The notes under the pieces were generated by a model. That model did no database searches. It worked only from the letters and a program-made list of their open reading frames with translations, and was not told the origin of the DNA. Below, piece by piece: positions 6,393 to 6,413 of a stretch of DNA of 6,413 bases. The position numbers and the translations under genes were made by a program. Each line of letters opens with the position of its first letter. The stretch's first letter is position 1. Source of the DNA: an uncultured Hungatella sp. (GTDB taxonomy: Bacteria; Bacillota; Clostridia; Lachnospirales; Lachnospiraceae); assembly GCA_910588325.1 (NCBI GenBank), contig CAJUPP010000113.1, forward strand, positions 1-6,413, given 5' to 3'.

Positions 6393-6413
6393 ATGAATTC
6401 AGGTATGCCAAGT

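Overview
The window looks like a chromosome segment from a Gram-positive Clostridia member, most likely a Lachnospiraceae-type gut anaerobe. The basis is the strong AGGAG-type ribosome binding sites, the clostridial style of the ArgS protein (N-terminal stretch SNRPDLCEYQCNGAMAAAKA, GTG start), a sigma-A-type promoter, and moderate GC in the housekeeping part. The genus cannot be fixed from the sequence alone. All genes lie on the + strand.

Region 1 (1-1254) is the end of a cell-surface polysaccharide or glycan acylation cassette. It holds the last 54 codons of an MBOAT membrane O-acyltransferase (recognised from its FLYFNF end and final membrane helix). This is followed, with the ribosome binding site overlapping the MBOAT stop codon, by a complete 359-residue membrane-anchored SGNH-hydrolase-like protein. 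MBOAT plus SGNH-like partner is the known two-part arrangement for moving acyl groups, usually acetyl, across the membrane onto an extracytoplasmic glycan (compare AlgI/AlgJ-AlgX, PatA/PatB and DltB/DltD). This region is much more AT-rich than the rest.

Region 2 (1255-1438) is a gap of about 180 bases. It holds a small AT-rich hairpin, three tandem copies of a heptamer, a good promoter, a possible 10-codon leader ORF, and the argS ribosome binding site. No T-box is present.

Region 3 (1439-6368) is argS (arginyl-tRNA synthetase, 594 aa from the GTG start) followed 19 bases later by a 1041-aa SWIM zinc-finger SNF2-family ATPase with all the helicase motifs intact. The two are probably co-transcribed from the promoter at 1363-1391. 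A GC-rich hairpin lies just after the SNF2 stop, but no T-run is visible inside the window.

I see no mobile element, CRISPR array, tRNA or rRNA. I found no convincing new biological system. The items most worth a second look are the MBOAT/SGNH pair and its composition boundary, the argS-SNF2 pairing, and the small structures in the argS leader.
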